Assembly (NCBI GenBank): GCA_902491765.1
Contig: CABUIY010000011.1
Coordinates: 5,949 to 69,948 of the forward strand
Length of the DNA: 64,000 nt
Reading direction: 5' to 3'
Source of the DNA: an uncultured Collinsella sp.
Lineage (GTDB): Bacteria; Actinomycetota; Coriobacteriia; Coriobacteriales; Coriobacteriaceae
Shown one piece after another: positions 52,313 through 60,916 of the stretch. The position numbers and the translations under genes were made by a program. Position 1 is the stretch's first letter. Every line of letters begins with the position of its first letter. The notes under the pieces are model-generated. The model did not search any database and was not told where the DNA came from. It was given only the letters and a program-made list of their open reading frames with translations.

Positions 52313-52519
52313 CGTTAAAGACTTCAGCCCGTGTGTCGCGTGCAGTGCGGCGCGTCGGAAACCGCCAGATACGCGGTCGGCGCCAACGGCCTGAACGAGG
52401 CAGCGGTCGGGGTGCATTCGGGAGCAGCTGAGCTTCGAGTAGGGTTAACCTAATTCGACCGCTTGCGGATGCATTTCAACCTTTGGCGCCTTGCCCATCT
52501 TGGGTGAGGCGCTTTTTTA
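52313..52519 (+). ncRNA. Candidate structured RNA ending in a terminator
   Basis: About 200 bases with no coding frame. Long-range pairing agcggtcg (52402-52409) with cgaccgct (52456-52463) encloses smaller hairpins, including the palindrome tagggttaaccta. The stretch ends in its own strong terminator, gcgccttgccca / ttgggtgaggcgc plus six T (52487-52518), though the preceding gene already has one. So a separate RNA, or the leader of the sensor genes, seems to end here. I do not recognise a known family. Confidence 0.4.
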
Positions 52520-52580
52520 TCGCCGCATCAGCCCCGGGTATAAAATGAAATCCGACTGCTGTTTCGATGAAGGGAGGCGT

Positions 52581-53417
52581 GTGCCCGGACGTATCAAGCG
52601 AGCCGCCATCGTCTCGTTTACGCTCATACTTCTTGTTGCCGTCTGTGTGGGCGCCCTGACGTATATCGTTCGAAGCAGTTCTTCCTCCCCGAATGAAGCC
52701 GACAAAGACCTCCCGGTACTCAAAATCGGCGTTACGGATAACGACCCCTATGTGTATGTCGATACCACGGGCGATTACGCCGGTATCGATATCGGCATCG
52801 CCCGCGAGGCCTGCAAGCGCGCGGGGATCAAGCCGCAATTTATCGACATTTCTTGGAATGACCGTGACCGCCTACTCAAAAACGGCGATATCGATTGCCT
52901 GTGGTGCGACTATTCTCCCTGTTATCGCGAGGATAAGTATTACTGGACTGAGCCGTATTTGACCCTGACGGTTTCGGTCGCCGCCAAGAAAACGAGTGGC
53001 ATCAATTCCTTGGCGCATCTCGATGGAAGCAAGACCATTGCGGTGATTGCGGGCTCGGTGAGCGAACGCCGATTGCTCGCAGGGGATCTGGATATCTCGC
53101 CGGACGTGCAAATCAAATCGTATGGTTCTGCCGAACTCTGCAAAGCCGCCCTCGCCAAAGGGTATGTCGACTGTTGGATGGCGGACGTTCAGTCGCTTGA
53201 TCGACTCGTTGCCCAGTATCCTGGCGTTTATCGTGTGTTCGCCGGCAACGTTATGACGGTTGACCTGGGCGTCGCGTTTGATGATAGCTATGAGGGGGAG
53301 TACGTCAAAAACCTCGATACCGCACTGTCCGACATGGATCGAGACGGCACGATAGAGCACATTGTGGACAATTACAAAGCAGGAGCGACGACAGGCGGGC
53401 AAGGAGCGGAATCATGA
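52581..53417 (+). CDS. Membrane-anchored solute-binding domain protein
   Basis: About 278 residues: a basic start, one membrane/signal helix (AAIVSFTLILLVAVCVGALTY) and a family 3 extracellular solute-binding domain (LKIGVTDNDPYVYVDTTGDY, GIDIGIAREACKRAGIK, DCLWCDYS). Its gene overlaps a GGDEF gene, so I infer a ligand sensor feeding that enzyme rather than a transporter part. I chose the GTG start with AGGGAGG just upstream (3-base gap, short); an ATG 36 bases earlier overlaps a tataaaat box and lacks a site. Confidence 0.75.
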   Translation: MPGRIKRAAIVSFTLILLVAVCVGALTYIVRSSSSSPNEADKDLPVLKIGVTDNDPYVYVDTTGDYAGIDIGIAREACKRAGIKPQFIDISWNDRDRLLKNGDIDCLWCDYSPCYREDKYYWTEPYLTLTVSVAAKKTSGINSLAHLDGSKTIAVIAGSVSERRLLAGDLDISPDVQIKSYGSAELCKAALAKGYVDCWMADVQSLDRLVAQYPGVYRVFAGNVMTVDLGVAFDDSYEGEYVKNLDTALSDMDRDGTIEHIVDNYKAGATTGGQGAES

Positions 53418-55213
53418 CAAATGACGAGCGCCGCTTTCGCCGAAAGAGTTTAGCCGCAGTGGGCATCGGCATCGTGGCCAGCGTTGCCCTACTGAGTCTG
53501 CTCTATATGGTTGGCACGCATCGCTGCCTTGATAAAACGCTTGGGTTCGGCCAGGAAACCATGGTGTTTTTAAAAAATGCCTGCGAAAAATATGACCGAT
53601 ATGAACAGGGAAGAAAAACCGAGGCGACGCACAATTTGGATGCGGCGCTCGAGTCGTTTGCGACGTTCTTGCCGCCTGATCGATTTGAAGTCAACGACGA
53701 TCTGGTCGAGGAATATGTCCATACCGAGAGCCTTTCGGGAATGTTGGTCATGGACGCCGATGGTCATATGGTCGCCCATTACGATATCGACGGCCGCGAT
53801 CCACTCATGCTGTGGCGAGAGGAGCTGGCCTGTTCGTCGATCGCATCGATGTATCGAGGGTCCAAAGTTTCCTACTCGACCGCTGTCGAGCGCCGCGGTG
53901 TCGACTTTGCCGTGAGTGCCGTTCCATACGGTGATGGGGTGGCGTTGGGGTATCGATCCCTTGCGGCTGAGCCCGCCGATGACTATTCATACACGATCGC
54001 CGACGTCCTTGTGAACAACACGTTCCATCAGAGTCCAACGGTGCTTGTGATGCGCGATGCGCAAATCGTTTCTTCAAACGATTCGACCGTCGATATAACC
54101 CTTGCCCGGCTTCTCGCCGATAGCGGAATTGACTGGAAAGACGAGGGCGTAACACGTATCGAATATCGGGGGACCACCTTATATGCCGTGCGTGCGGCAT
54201 ATAAGGGCTACCGCCTGTTTGCGCTATATCCCAAATCTGAGGTCATGTCTGACAGGATTTCATTTGTCGCCGTCGGCGTCTTGGTGTGCCTTGCGTTTTG
54301 GGTCGTGGTACTGTTGGCTCGAAATATCGCTGACCACCGCAATTTGGTCGAAAAGGATAAACAGCTCGGCATTATCAATGCCATAAGCGCCATCTACGAT
54401 TCGACCTTCCTTTTGCATCTTGACACCCTCGAGATCGAGGGAATCAATATGTCGCCGGCGATAGCGAAGATGTTTGCCGAGCATAGCGAGGCATATGACT
54501 TTATGGACACGGTCTGCCGGGATATCGTGAGCCCCGAAAGCCGCGAAGCGGTTGTGGGGCTCGTAGATATAAGTACGCTTCGTGAACGCATGGAGGGCGT
54601 ACCGTACTTGGCTGCCGAGGTGCGAGATTGTCGAGGCACTTGATACTCGCTACAGGTTGTCCCCCAGCATCGCGATGAGCAAGGCCGCCTGGATTCGGTC
54701 GTCGTGGCGACGCACAACATATCGATGGTCAAGCATGCCGAGGAGCTGTCATACCAAGATAAACTGACGGGGCTTCGCAACCGCAACTATCTGGAATCGC
54801 GTGGAGATAGCCTGGTAAACGAGGACTTGCCAGTGAGCGTGATTATGGTGGACTGTAATTATCTCAAGCGGACCAACGACATTTATGGTCACGAGATGGG
54901 GGATGAACTGCTGCGACGGACGGCGTCCGTGCTGCGGCGGGTGGCTGGTGCGGATTACCTGCCGATGCGCGTTGGCGGCGACGAGTTTTTGCTGGTTTGC
55001 CCCCATACTGACAACGAGTCTGCGCTCGGGCTGGAACAGGATCTTCGTCTCGGTCTTGCCGCGGTAAGCGATGAGACCCTGACGGTCAGCGCATCGATTG
55101 GCGTGGCGACCGTCGAGACGGCTGGAAATACGCTGGCCGATGTATATCGCGTCGCCGACCACAATATGTATCGGGAGAAGCGCATGGTCCACGTACAGGG
55201 TGCGGACTGCTAA
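53414..55213 (+). pseudogene. Diguanylate cyclase gene with an internal TGA
   Basis: One frame of 600 codons interrupted only by TGA at 54641-54643. Before it: a membrane helix near residues 14-34, an outer sensory domain (about 35-275), a second helix near 280-305 and a PAS-like domain. After it, with no frame change, the PAS part continues (YSLQVVPQHRDEQGRL) into a GGDEF domain with intact active site MRVGGDEFLLV. The inhibitory RxxD site is not seen. In PAS domains a Trp is common at the break, so a TGG to TGA change is likely. Translation may restart at 54704 to give a soluble 169-residue cyclase. ATGA overlap with the upstream sensor. Confidence 0.8.
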
Positions 55214-55326
55214 TCTTGCCCCCGCCAGTCCAAGCATCGTAGGATGTTGAATCGGTGCTTGCGATAATAAGTCGGTCCAGGCGGGGATAATAGACGTCTG
55301 AAATTTCTTTCTGAGAGGGGATCTCA

Positions 55327-55590
55327 ATGATTAGTTTTGACTACAAGCCTCAGGGTGTATGCTCTCGCAATATTCACCTTGACCTTTCCGATGACGGCAA
55401 CAAGGTGGTGGGCGTTGAGTTTACCGGCGGCTGCGACGGCAATCTCAAGGCTATCTCCAAGCTGGTCGAGGGCGCTCCCGCCGATCGTGTAATCGAGGTT
55501 CTCGCCGGTAATACCTGCGGTATGAAAAAGACCTCCTGCGCCGACCAGCTTACGCGCGCTATCGAGGCCGCTCGCGCCGAGATCGCCTAA
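55327..55590 (+). CDS. TSCPD-domain protein
   Basis: 87 residues, matching the small TSCPD family found also at the ends of some ribonucleotide reductases: FDYKPQGVCSRNIHLDL, FTGGCDGNLKAISKLVEG and NTCGMKKTSCADQL with conserved cysteines (GGC, TCG, SC). The function is unknown; a metal or nucleotide role has been suggested by the domain's company. The ATG follows GAGAGGGGA. It overlaps the next gene by one base (TAATG). Confidence 0.88.
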   Translation: MISFDYKPQGVCSRNIHLDLSDDGNKVVGVEFTGGCDGNLKAISKLVEGAPADRVIEVLAGNTCGMKKTSCADQLTRAIEAARAEIA

Positions 55591-56801
55591 TGGGTATCGC
55601 CGATCACATCAAGAACGGAATATCGCGTCGCGGCTTTGTACTCGGTGGGGCTGCCGCGGGCGCTGCCACGGTGCTTGCCGGATGCTCGAAAAAAACGGGT
55701 ACCAGCGATGATGTCGCCGGCGAGCCGCAGGTTATCAAGGACGATTCCAAAATCATCTCGATTACGGATGAGTATGAGGCTGTCGACATCGATCTTGAGC
55801 CGGCGTCATCGTGGACGCTGCCTCTGGGTACGCTGCTGTACTACTGCGACGGCGATTGCGCCGCGGCGATGATGGCGCCCGCATCGGCACTGCACGCCAA
55901 CACACTCGGCGTGCTCAACCTGGGCGATGGCTCGCTTACCACATTAATCGAGGATCCTATCGAGGGCACGGGATACGCATTCTACGATGTCCGTGCCGGC
56001 GACGGCGTATTCGCGTGGGTTGAGATGAACTTTGCCAATTCATCGTGGAAGCTCTACGCTCAAAATCTGTCGGGCGCTTCGCTCTCTGGCGACGTGGTTG
56101 AGCTCGATCGAGGTGGCAAGGACTATGATCCGCCCCTGTTCACGGCGTTCGGGTCATCAGTCATCTGGTATAAAATGCCTTCGGCAGGCGGCAATAAAAC
56201 GAGTAGTGATTCGTTTTGCTATCGTCGCTCGCTTGATGAATCCAAGGCCGAGGTAATTTGGAAATCGACGGGCCGCTTTGCATCGGCCCCGCGCGCGAGC
56301 GACGGCATTTTGACCATCTCGCCGCGTGTCCGCAACGACGAGGGCGTCTACTACGGCATAACGGCAATCGATCTGACCGACGGCAACAACACCAAACGTG
56401 CCCAGCTAGTTCTTCCCTCGTCAGTCTCGCCTTTCGAGGCCGTATATATGGGCGATACCTTCGTGTTTTCTATCGAGGCGACCTATAGTGGCGTGGGCAG
56501 CCTGGGCAACATGGGCACGTATATCGGTAATGAGGGAGGGCCGTATCTCTTCCTGTCCCGCGAGCCGCTTGCATGTGCGGCTGGCAAGAAGAATAAATAC
56601 CTTGTTAAGGTACAGGCGTCGCATTTCCTGATCGACACCTCTGCCAAGACCTATGGCTCGCTGCTGTCGCCCGACCGCGCTTTGGAGTATGGCGATTATC
56701 CAGCTACGGCGGGAAAGTCGGACTCATTCCTTACGTACGCCACGGTGCGCAACAGCCAGGGTATACCAGAGACGGTCACTGCACGCCTATTCTCTCTTTA
56801 A
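55590..56801 (+). CDS. Tat-exported lipoprotein, unknown function
   Basis: A 403-residue protein. The N-terminus carries a twin-arginine motif (SRRGFVLGG) and, at the end of the hydrophobic stretch, the lipobox LAGC, so a folded lipoprotein on the outer face is predicted. The body (about 60-400) is beta-rich and may form a propeller-like fold (repeated GDGVFAWVEMNFANSSWKLY-type strands), but I do not recognise a family. It is translationally coupled to the TSCPD gene. Confidence 0.75.
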   Translation: MGIADHIKNGISRRGFVLGGAAAGAATVLAGCSKKTGTSDDVAGEPQVIKDDSKIISITDEYEAVDIDLEPASSWTLPLGTLLYYCDGDCAAAMMAPASALHANTLGVLNLGDGSLTTLIEDPIEGTGYAFYDVRAGDGVFAWVEMNFANSSWKLYAQNLSGASLSGDVVELDRGGKDYDPPLFTAFGSSVIWYKMPSAGGNKTSSDSFCYRRSLDESKAEVIWKSTGRFASAPRASDGILTISPRVRNDEGVYYGITAIDLTDGNNTKRAQLVLPSSVSPFEAVYMGDTFVFSIEATYSGVGSLGNMGTYIGNEGGPYLFLSREPLACAAGKKNKYLVKVQASHFLIDTSAKTYGSLLSPDRALEYGDYPATAGKSDSFLTYATVRNSQGIPETVTARLFSL

Positions 56802-56860
56802 GCTTAGAGGGGTTAAAAAGGCGCCAACAGGGGAATAAACGCGTTGTAATTGTGAGTACC

Positions 56861-56900
56861 GCCCGCCGAGCTGCCGCGTCATAGCGGCATCCGGCGGGCT
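56861..56900 (+). terminator. Hairpin between lipoprotein and response regulator
   Basis: gcccgccg with ctgccgc pairs with gcggca and cggcgggc around a 6-base loop. There is no T run, so it may be a weak terminator or RNA-stabilising stem. Confidence 0.45.
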
Positions 56901-56954
56901 CAGGTGCGTTAAAATGGGCTTGTTCTTAGCTAATTGAGACAGGGGGGCCGTGTT

Positions 56955-57677
56955 ATGGCTTCAGATGCAAAAAAGATTCTGCTGGTCGAGGATGAGAAGG
57001 CAATCCGTGACGCCGTCGCTGCCTATCTCGAGCGCGAAGGCTACTGGGTTGTGGGCGTCGGCGACGGTCAGTCCGCGATCGAGGAGTTCGAGAAGCATCA
57101 GTTCGACCTGGTCGTGCTCGACCTTATGCTCCCCAAGATTCCCGGCGAGCGCGTTTGCCGCACCATTCGCGATACCTCGGATGTCCCCATCATCATGCTG
57201 ACGGCTAAGGGCGAGATCGAGGACCGTATTATCGGTCTTGAGCTCGGCGCCGATGACTATCTGATTAAGCCGTTCTCGCCGCGCGAGCTCGTCGCCCGCG
57301 TTCGTGCTCTGTTCCGCCGTGCCCATCAGGCCGACGAGCCCGCCGTCGAGGTGCTCGACTTCGGCGATCTGGTCATCGATATCTCGGGCCACAAGATCTT
57401 GGTCGAGGGCAAGGAAGTTGATCTGACGGCTTCCGAGTTTAAGCTGCTCACCACGCTTGCCCGCCATCCCGGCCGTGTGTATAACCGCATGGAGCTGGTC
57501 GAGAAAGTGCTCGGGTATGACTTTGAGGGCTATGAGCGCACCATCGATAGCCACGTGAAGAATCTTCGCGCCAAGCTGGGCGATGATCCCAAGAAGCCCA
57601 AGTGGCTCTACACCGTCCATGGTGTCGGCTATCGCTTCGAGGCTCCGGCCAAGACCGATAAGTCGGACGAGAAATAG
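56955..57677 (+). CDS. OmpR-family response regulator
   Basis: 240 residues. The receiver domain has the acidic pair in LLVEDE, phospho-acceptor Asp56 in VVLDLMLPK, and the Lys in LIKPFSP. The DNA-binding winged helix ends with VRTIDSHVKNLR-type sequence (GYERTIDSHVKNLRAKLG) and LYTVHGVGYRFE. The ATG at 56955 is preceded by a G-rich site (CAGGGGGG). Its sensor kinase follows by 11 bases. The genes controlled are not evident. Confidence 0.92.
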   Translation: MASDAKKILLVEDEKAIRDAVAAYLEREGYWVVGVGDGQSAIEEFEKHQFDLVVLDLMLPKIPGERVCRTIRDTSDVPIIMLTAKGEIEDRIIGLELGADDYLIKPFSPRELVARVRALFRRAHQADEPAVEVLDFGDLVIDISGHKILVEGKEVDLTASEFKLLTTLARHPGRVYNRMELVEKVLGYDFEGYERTIDSHVKNLRAKLGDDPKKPKWLYTVHGVGYRFEAPAKTDKSDEK

Positions 57678-57688
57678 GGAAATCACAT

Positions 57689-59254
57689 ATGACACCTGCG
57701 CGCTTTGAAATCGGACAAAAGCACAAGCAGGAGAGCGAGGCGGGTTCCAAGGCTAGTTGGAACACGCCTCGTTCCGATTCACGGCCAACGATGAGCTATC
57801 CCTCGCGCATGGCACTTGCTTTTGCTCTGACATCGCTCATGACGGTATTGGTGCTGGTGGGCGTTGTCTCTGTTGTGTGGGGCACGGTCTTTTCGGATTA
57901 CACACGCTCCAATATCGTCGAAATCGCAAATTCCGCTGCCGAGAAGTTGGCAACCTCATATGAGGAAAACGGCTCTTGGACCGCGGGAGAACTGCGCACG
58001 GTCGCAACGTCGAGTTTGGTTTCCGACGATCTGGGTATGCAGGTCGTCAATAAAAAGGGCGTGATCGTTTATGACGATTCCTGGCCCTCGGCAAGCGCCA
58101 CCGCCGATGTACGCGAAAACCAGGCTACGACCGACGACACGAGCGGCAAGAGGGCATCGCATAGCCCGGTCTCGTCTGCTCCAACCGACTCCGATAGCGT
58201 TGCTAACGTCGAGATTGTAACGTCTTCCGGCGAGCATGTCGGACAGGTAAAGCTGTGGGCCATCGGCTCCGACGCTCTGCTCACCAAGGCGGACTCTGCG
58301 TTTAGGGAGAAGACCTTTAACGCCATGGCCCTCGCCGCGGTTGTTGCAATCTGCATTTCGGTCGTTATCGGATCGCTCGTGTCGCGCATGCTCACCAAGC
58401 CGATTCATCGCATCACCAGTACCGCAAAGCAAATCCGTGACGGCGACCTGTCGGCTCGCACGGGACTGCGCGGTGATGACGAGATCGATCAGCTGGGTGA
58501 GACCTTCGATGAGATGGCCACTTCTCTCGAGAAGGATATGAAACACGAGAAGCGCCTGACCTCAGACGTTGCACACGAGCTTCGCACGCCGCTTATGGCC
58601 ATGCTCGCAACGGTCGAGGCCATGCAGGATGGCGTGTATCCCACCGACGATGAGCATTTGGAGACCGTTGCTTCCGAGACGCGTCGCTTGGCTCGTCTGG
58701 TGCAGCAGATGCTCGACCTGTCGCGCATGGAAAACAGCGCGGCTCCGCTCAACCTTGAGCCGGTGGACATGGTTCCTTTCGTGCGTTCCATCGTCAATGC
58801 CCAGGAGCGCCTGTTTGTCGACCGCGATCTGCGCCTGCGTTTTGCGGACGAGACCCAGGGTCACGACGATGTCGTCGAGGCCGATCCCGACATGATCACG
58901 CAATGTGTTATCAACCTCATGAGCAACGCCATGCGCTACACCCCCGAGGGCGGTTGGGTCGTGGTGTCGGTGCTCAGTGACCGCAGGCACGTCAGCATTG
59001 CCGTTTCTGATACCGGCATCGGTATTGCCAAGGACGATCTGTCGCGCATTTTCGGGCGGTTTTGGCGCGCCGATGCCAGCCGCGCCCGCGAAGCTGGCGG
59101 CCTGGGCGTCGGCCTCGCCGTGACCAAGCAGATTGTCGAGCGTCACCATGGCTACATATCCGTGGAGTCGGAGCTTGGAAAGGGTACGACTTTTACAATT
59201 CGTCTGCCCCGCGAGCACACGGCGGACGCGGCATCTACTACAATGGAGCACTAG
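57689..59254 (+). CDS. Sensor histidine kinase
   Basis: 521 residues, partner of the regulator before it. A cytosolic leader of about 40 residues is followed by membrane helix 1 (45-68), an outer domain, helix 2 (about 212-232), HAMP, and the HisKA domain with His296 in DVAHELRTPLMAM. The ATPase domain has N-box QCVINLMSNAMRY, DTGIGI and GGLGVGLAV. The outer domain has a Ser/Thr/Asp-rich insert, so the signal cannot be guessed. The ATG has AGGGAAA. Confidence 0.92.
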   Translation: MTPARFEIGQKHKQESEAGSKASWNTPRSDSRPTMSYPSRMALAFALTSLMTVLVLVGVVSVVWGTVFSDYTRSNIVEIANSAAEKLATSYEENGSWTAGELRTVATSSLVSDDLGMQVVNKKGVIVYDDSWPSASATADVRENQATTDDTSGKRASHSPVSSAPTDSDSVANVEIVTSSGEHVGQVKLWAIGSDALLTKADSAFREKTFNAMALAAVVAICISVVIGSLVSRMLTKPIHRITSTAKQIRDGDLSARTGLRGDDEIDQLGETFDEMATSLEKDMKHEKRLTSDVAHELRTPLMAMLATVEAMQDGVYPTDDEHLETVASETRRLARLVQQMLDLSRMENSAAPLNLEPVDMVPFVRSIVNAQERLFVDRDLRLRFADETQGHDDVVEADPDMITQCVINLMSNAMRYTPEGGWVVVSVLSDRRHVSIAVSDTGIGIAKDDLSRIFGRFWRADASRAREAGGLGVGLAVTKQIVERHHGYISVESELGKGTTFTIRLPREHTADAASTTMEH

Positions 59255-59311
59255 CTTTTCGCTATTCGGTGAAGGAGGGGCCGCGTCCCTGCCGCTCCGA
59301 GTTTGCGAAAA

Positions 59312-59335
59312 CATGCGGGAAAGAACCCGCATTTC
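59312..59335 (+). terminator. Weak terminator before purC
   Basis: atgcggg / cccgcat with a 6-base loop, then ttctgt, in the gap between the kinase and purC. Confidence 0.5.
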
Positions 59336-59363
59336 TGTCGTATTTAGGTAAGGAGTGACTCAC

Positions 59364-60251
59364 GTGACAACGATGGAGCGTCGTCCGGATTCCCGTGGCA
59401 AGGTTCGTGATATTTACGATGCCGGTGAAAACCTGCTGATGGTCGCCACCGACCGCATTTCTGCGTTCGACTTCATTCTTCCCGACGAGATTCCGTTTAA
59501 GGGAGAGGTGCTCAATCGCATCTCGGCATTCTGGTTCGATAAGTTTGCCGACATCGTCCCCAACCATCTCGTTTCCATCGACCCGGCGGATTTCCCCGAG
59601 GAGTTTGCTGAGTATCGTGACTACCTCGCTGGCCGCGCCATGCTGGTTAAGAAGGCCCAGACGATTCCTATCGAGTGCATCGTCCGCGGCTATCTGACCG
59701 GTTCGGGCAAGAAGACCTACGACGAGAACGGCACCGTCTGCGGCATCCAGCTGCCTGAGGGCCTGACCGAGGCTTCCAAGCTTCCTGAGCCGCTGTTCAC
59801 GCCGTCCACGAAGGCCGAGATCGGTGACCACGACGAGAACATCTCGTTTGAGCGTTGCTGCGAGATCGTGGGCGAGGACATCGCCACGCAGATTCGTGAC
59901 CTTTCCCTCAAGATCTACAAGGCTGCTGCCGAGTACGCCGCGACCCGTGGCGTCATCATTGCCGACACCAAGTTCGAGTTTGGTGTCATCGATGGCAAGG
60001 TCACGCTGATCGACGAGTGCCTCACGCCCGACTCCAGCCGTTTCTGGCCTGCTGCCAGCTACGAGGAGGGCAAGATCCAGCCTAGCTACGACAAGCAATT
60101 CGTCCGCAATTGGCTCAAGGCCAACTGGGATATGACGGGGGAGACCCCGCACCTGCCCGCCGAGGTCATCGATGGCACGTCCGAGCGCTATCGCGAGGCC
60201 TTCCAGATCATCACGGGCTCCCAGTTCACAAGCATGAAGGAGAACGCATAA
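59364..60251 (+). CDS. purC: SAICAR synthase
   Basis: Joins aspartate to CAIR in purine synthesis; PurB then acts on its product. The 295-residue protein has GKVRDIYDAG, DRISAFDFILPDEIP, CIVRGYLTGSG and the substrate signature VTLIDECLTPDSSR. The start is the GTG 8 bases after AAGGAG; an in-frame GTG three codons earlier overlaps that site. A small membrane-protein gene begins immediately after the stop. Confidence 0.95.
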   Translation: MTTMERRPDSRGKVRDIYDAGENLLMVATDRISAFDFILPDEIPFKGEVLNRISAFWFDKFADIVPNHLVSIDPADFPEEFAEYRDYLAGRAMLVKKAQTIPIECIVRGYLTGSGKKTYDENGTVCGIQLPEGLTEASKLPEPLFTPSTKAEIGDHDENISFERCCEIVGEDIATQIRDLSLKIYKAAAEYAATRGVIIADTKFEFGVIDGKVTLIDECLTPDSSRFWPAASYEEGKIQPSYDKQFVRNWLKANWDMTGETPHLPAEVIDGTSERYREAFQIITGSQFTSMKENA

Positions 60252-60827
60252 GTGAGTACCCGTAGCGCCACGAACAAGCGCACGCAATCCCACGAAGTTA
60301 CCGGGGTTGCGCGCAAGTCTGCCGCATCTGCTAAGCCCGCCCGCCAAGCAGCGAGCTCCGTTCGCGTCGTGCCGGCTTCGTCTAAGGCACGCCGCAAAGA
60401 GCTCGAGAAGGGCGAGAACCTCGAGGGCCTCTCTAAAGAGGAGAAGCGCGCCCGCAAGGCTAAGCAGCGCGCCAAGGAGGACCGCATCTATACGGTGTCG
60501 AATATCCTCCTCAAGCAGGACGAGGACTACACCAAGCGCCGTCGCATCTGGTGGATTGTGCTCGCCATTGGCATGGTGCTCGTCGTGGCAATTTGGGCCT
60601 CGCTGTACTTCGCTCCCGCTGGCATGGTGTCCAGCCCTGTCCAGATGGTCGGCATCGTTTTGTCCTATGTCATCATCCTAGGTGACTTTATCTACGATTT
60701 CGCTCGTATTCGTCCCTTGCGCAACATGTACCGCGCGCAGGCCGAGGGCATGTCCGAGAACAAGCTCAACGCTCTTATCGAGCGCGCAGCTGCCGAGGAG
60801 GACAAGAAGGACTCCAAGAAGAAGTAG
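60252..60827 (+). CDS. Basic two-helix membrane protein
   Basis: 191 residues, family uncertain. The first 95 residues are strongly basic and probably disordered or coiled (KEEKRARKAKQRAKEDRIY). Two membrane helices follow (IWWIVLAIGMVLVVAIWASL and QMVGIVLSYVIILGDFIYDF), then a charged tail. It begins directly at the stop of purC with a GTG, so it is probably co-translated. A terminator follows. Confidence 0.7.
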   Translation: MSTRSATNKRTQSHEVTGVARKSAASAKPARQAASSVRVVPASSKARRKELEKGENLEGLSKEEKRARKAKQRAKEDRIYTVSNILLKQDEDYTKRRRIWWIVLAIGMVLVVAIWASLYFAPAGMVSSPVQMVGIVLSYVIILGDFIYDFARIRPLRNMYRAQAEGMSENKLNALIERAAAEEDKKDSKKK

Positions 60828-60857
60828 CGTTTGCATACATACTTATCGCTAAGATAT

Positions 60858-60889
60858 AAGGCGCGTCGTTTTTGCGGCGCGCCTTTTTA
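60858..60889 (+). terminator. Terminator after the purC operon
   Basis: aaggcgcg...cgcgcctt stem with a T-rich loop, then five T. Confidence 0.85.
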
Positions 60890-60916
60890 CTGTTCTATAG
60901 ATAGATGGAGTGGCAC

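Noticed and set aside
54641..54643. TGA as selenocysteine codon
   Set aside because: I see no convincing SECIS-like hairpin directly after it, and a PAS domain has no known need for selenocysteine; a Trp to stop change is simpler.
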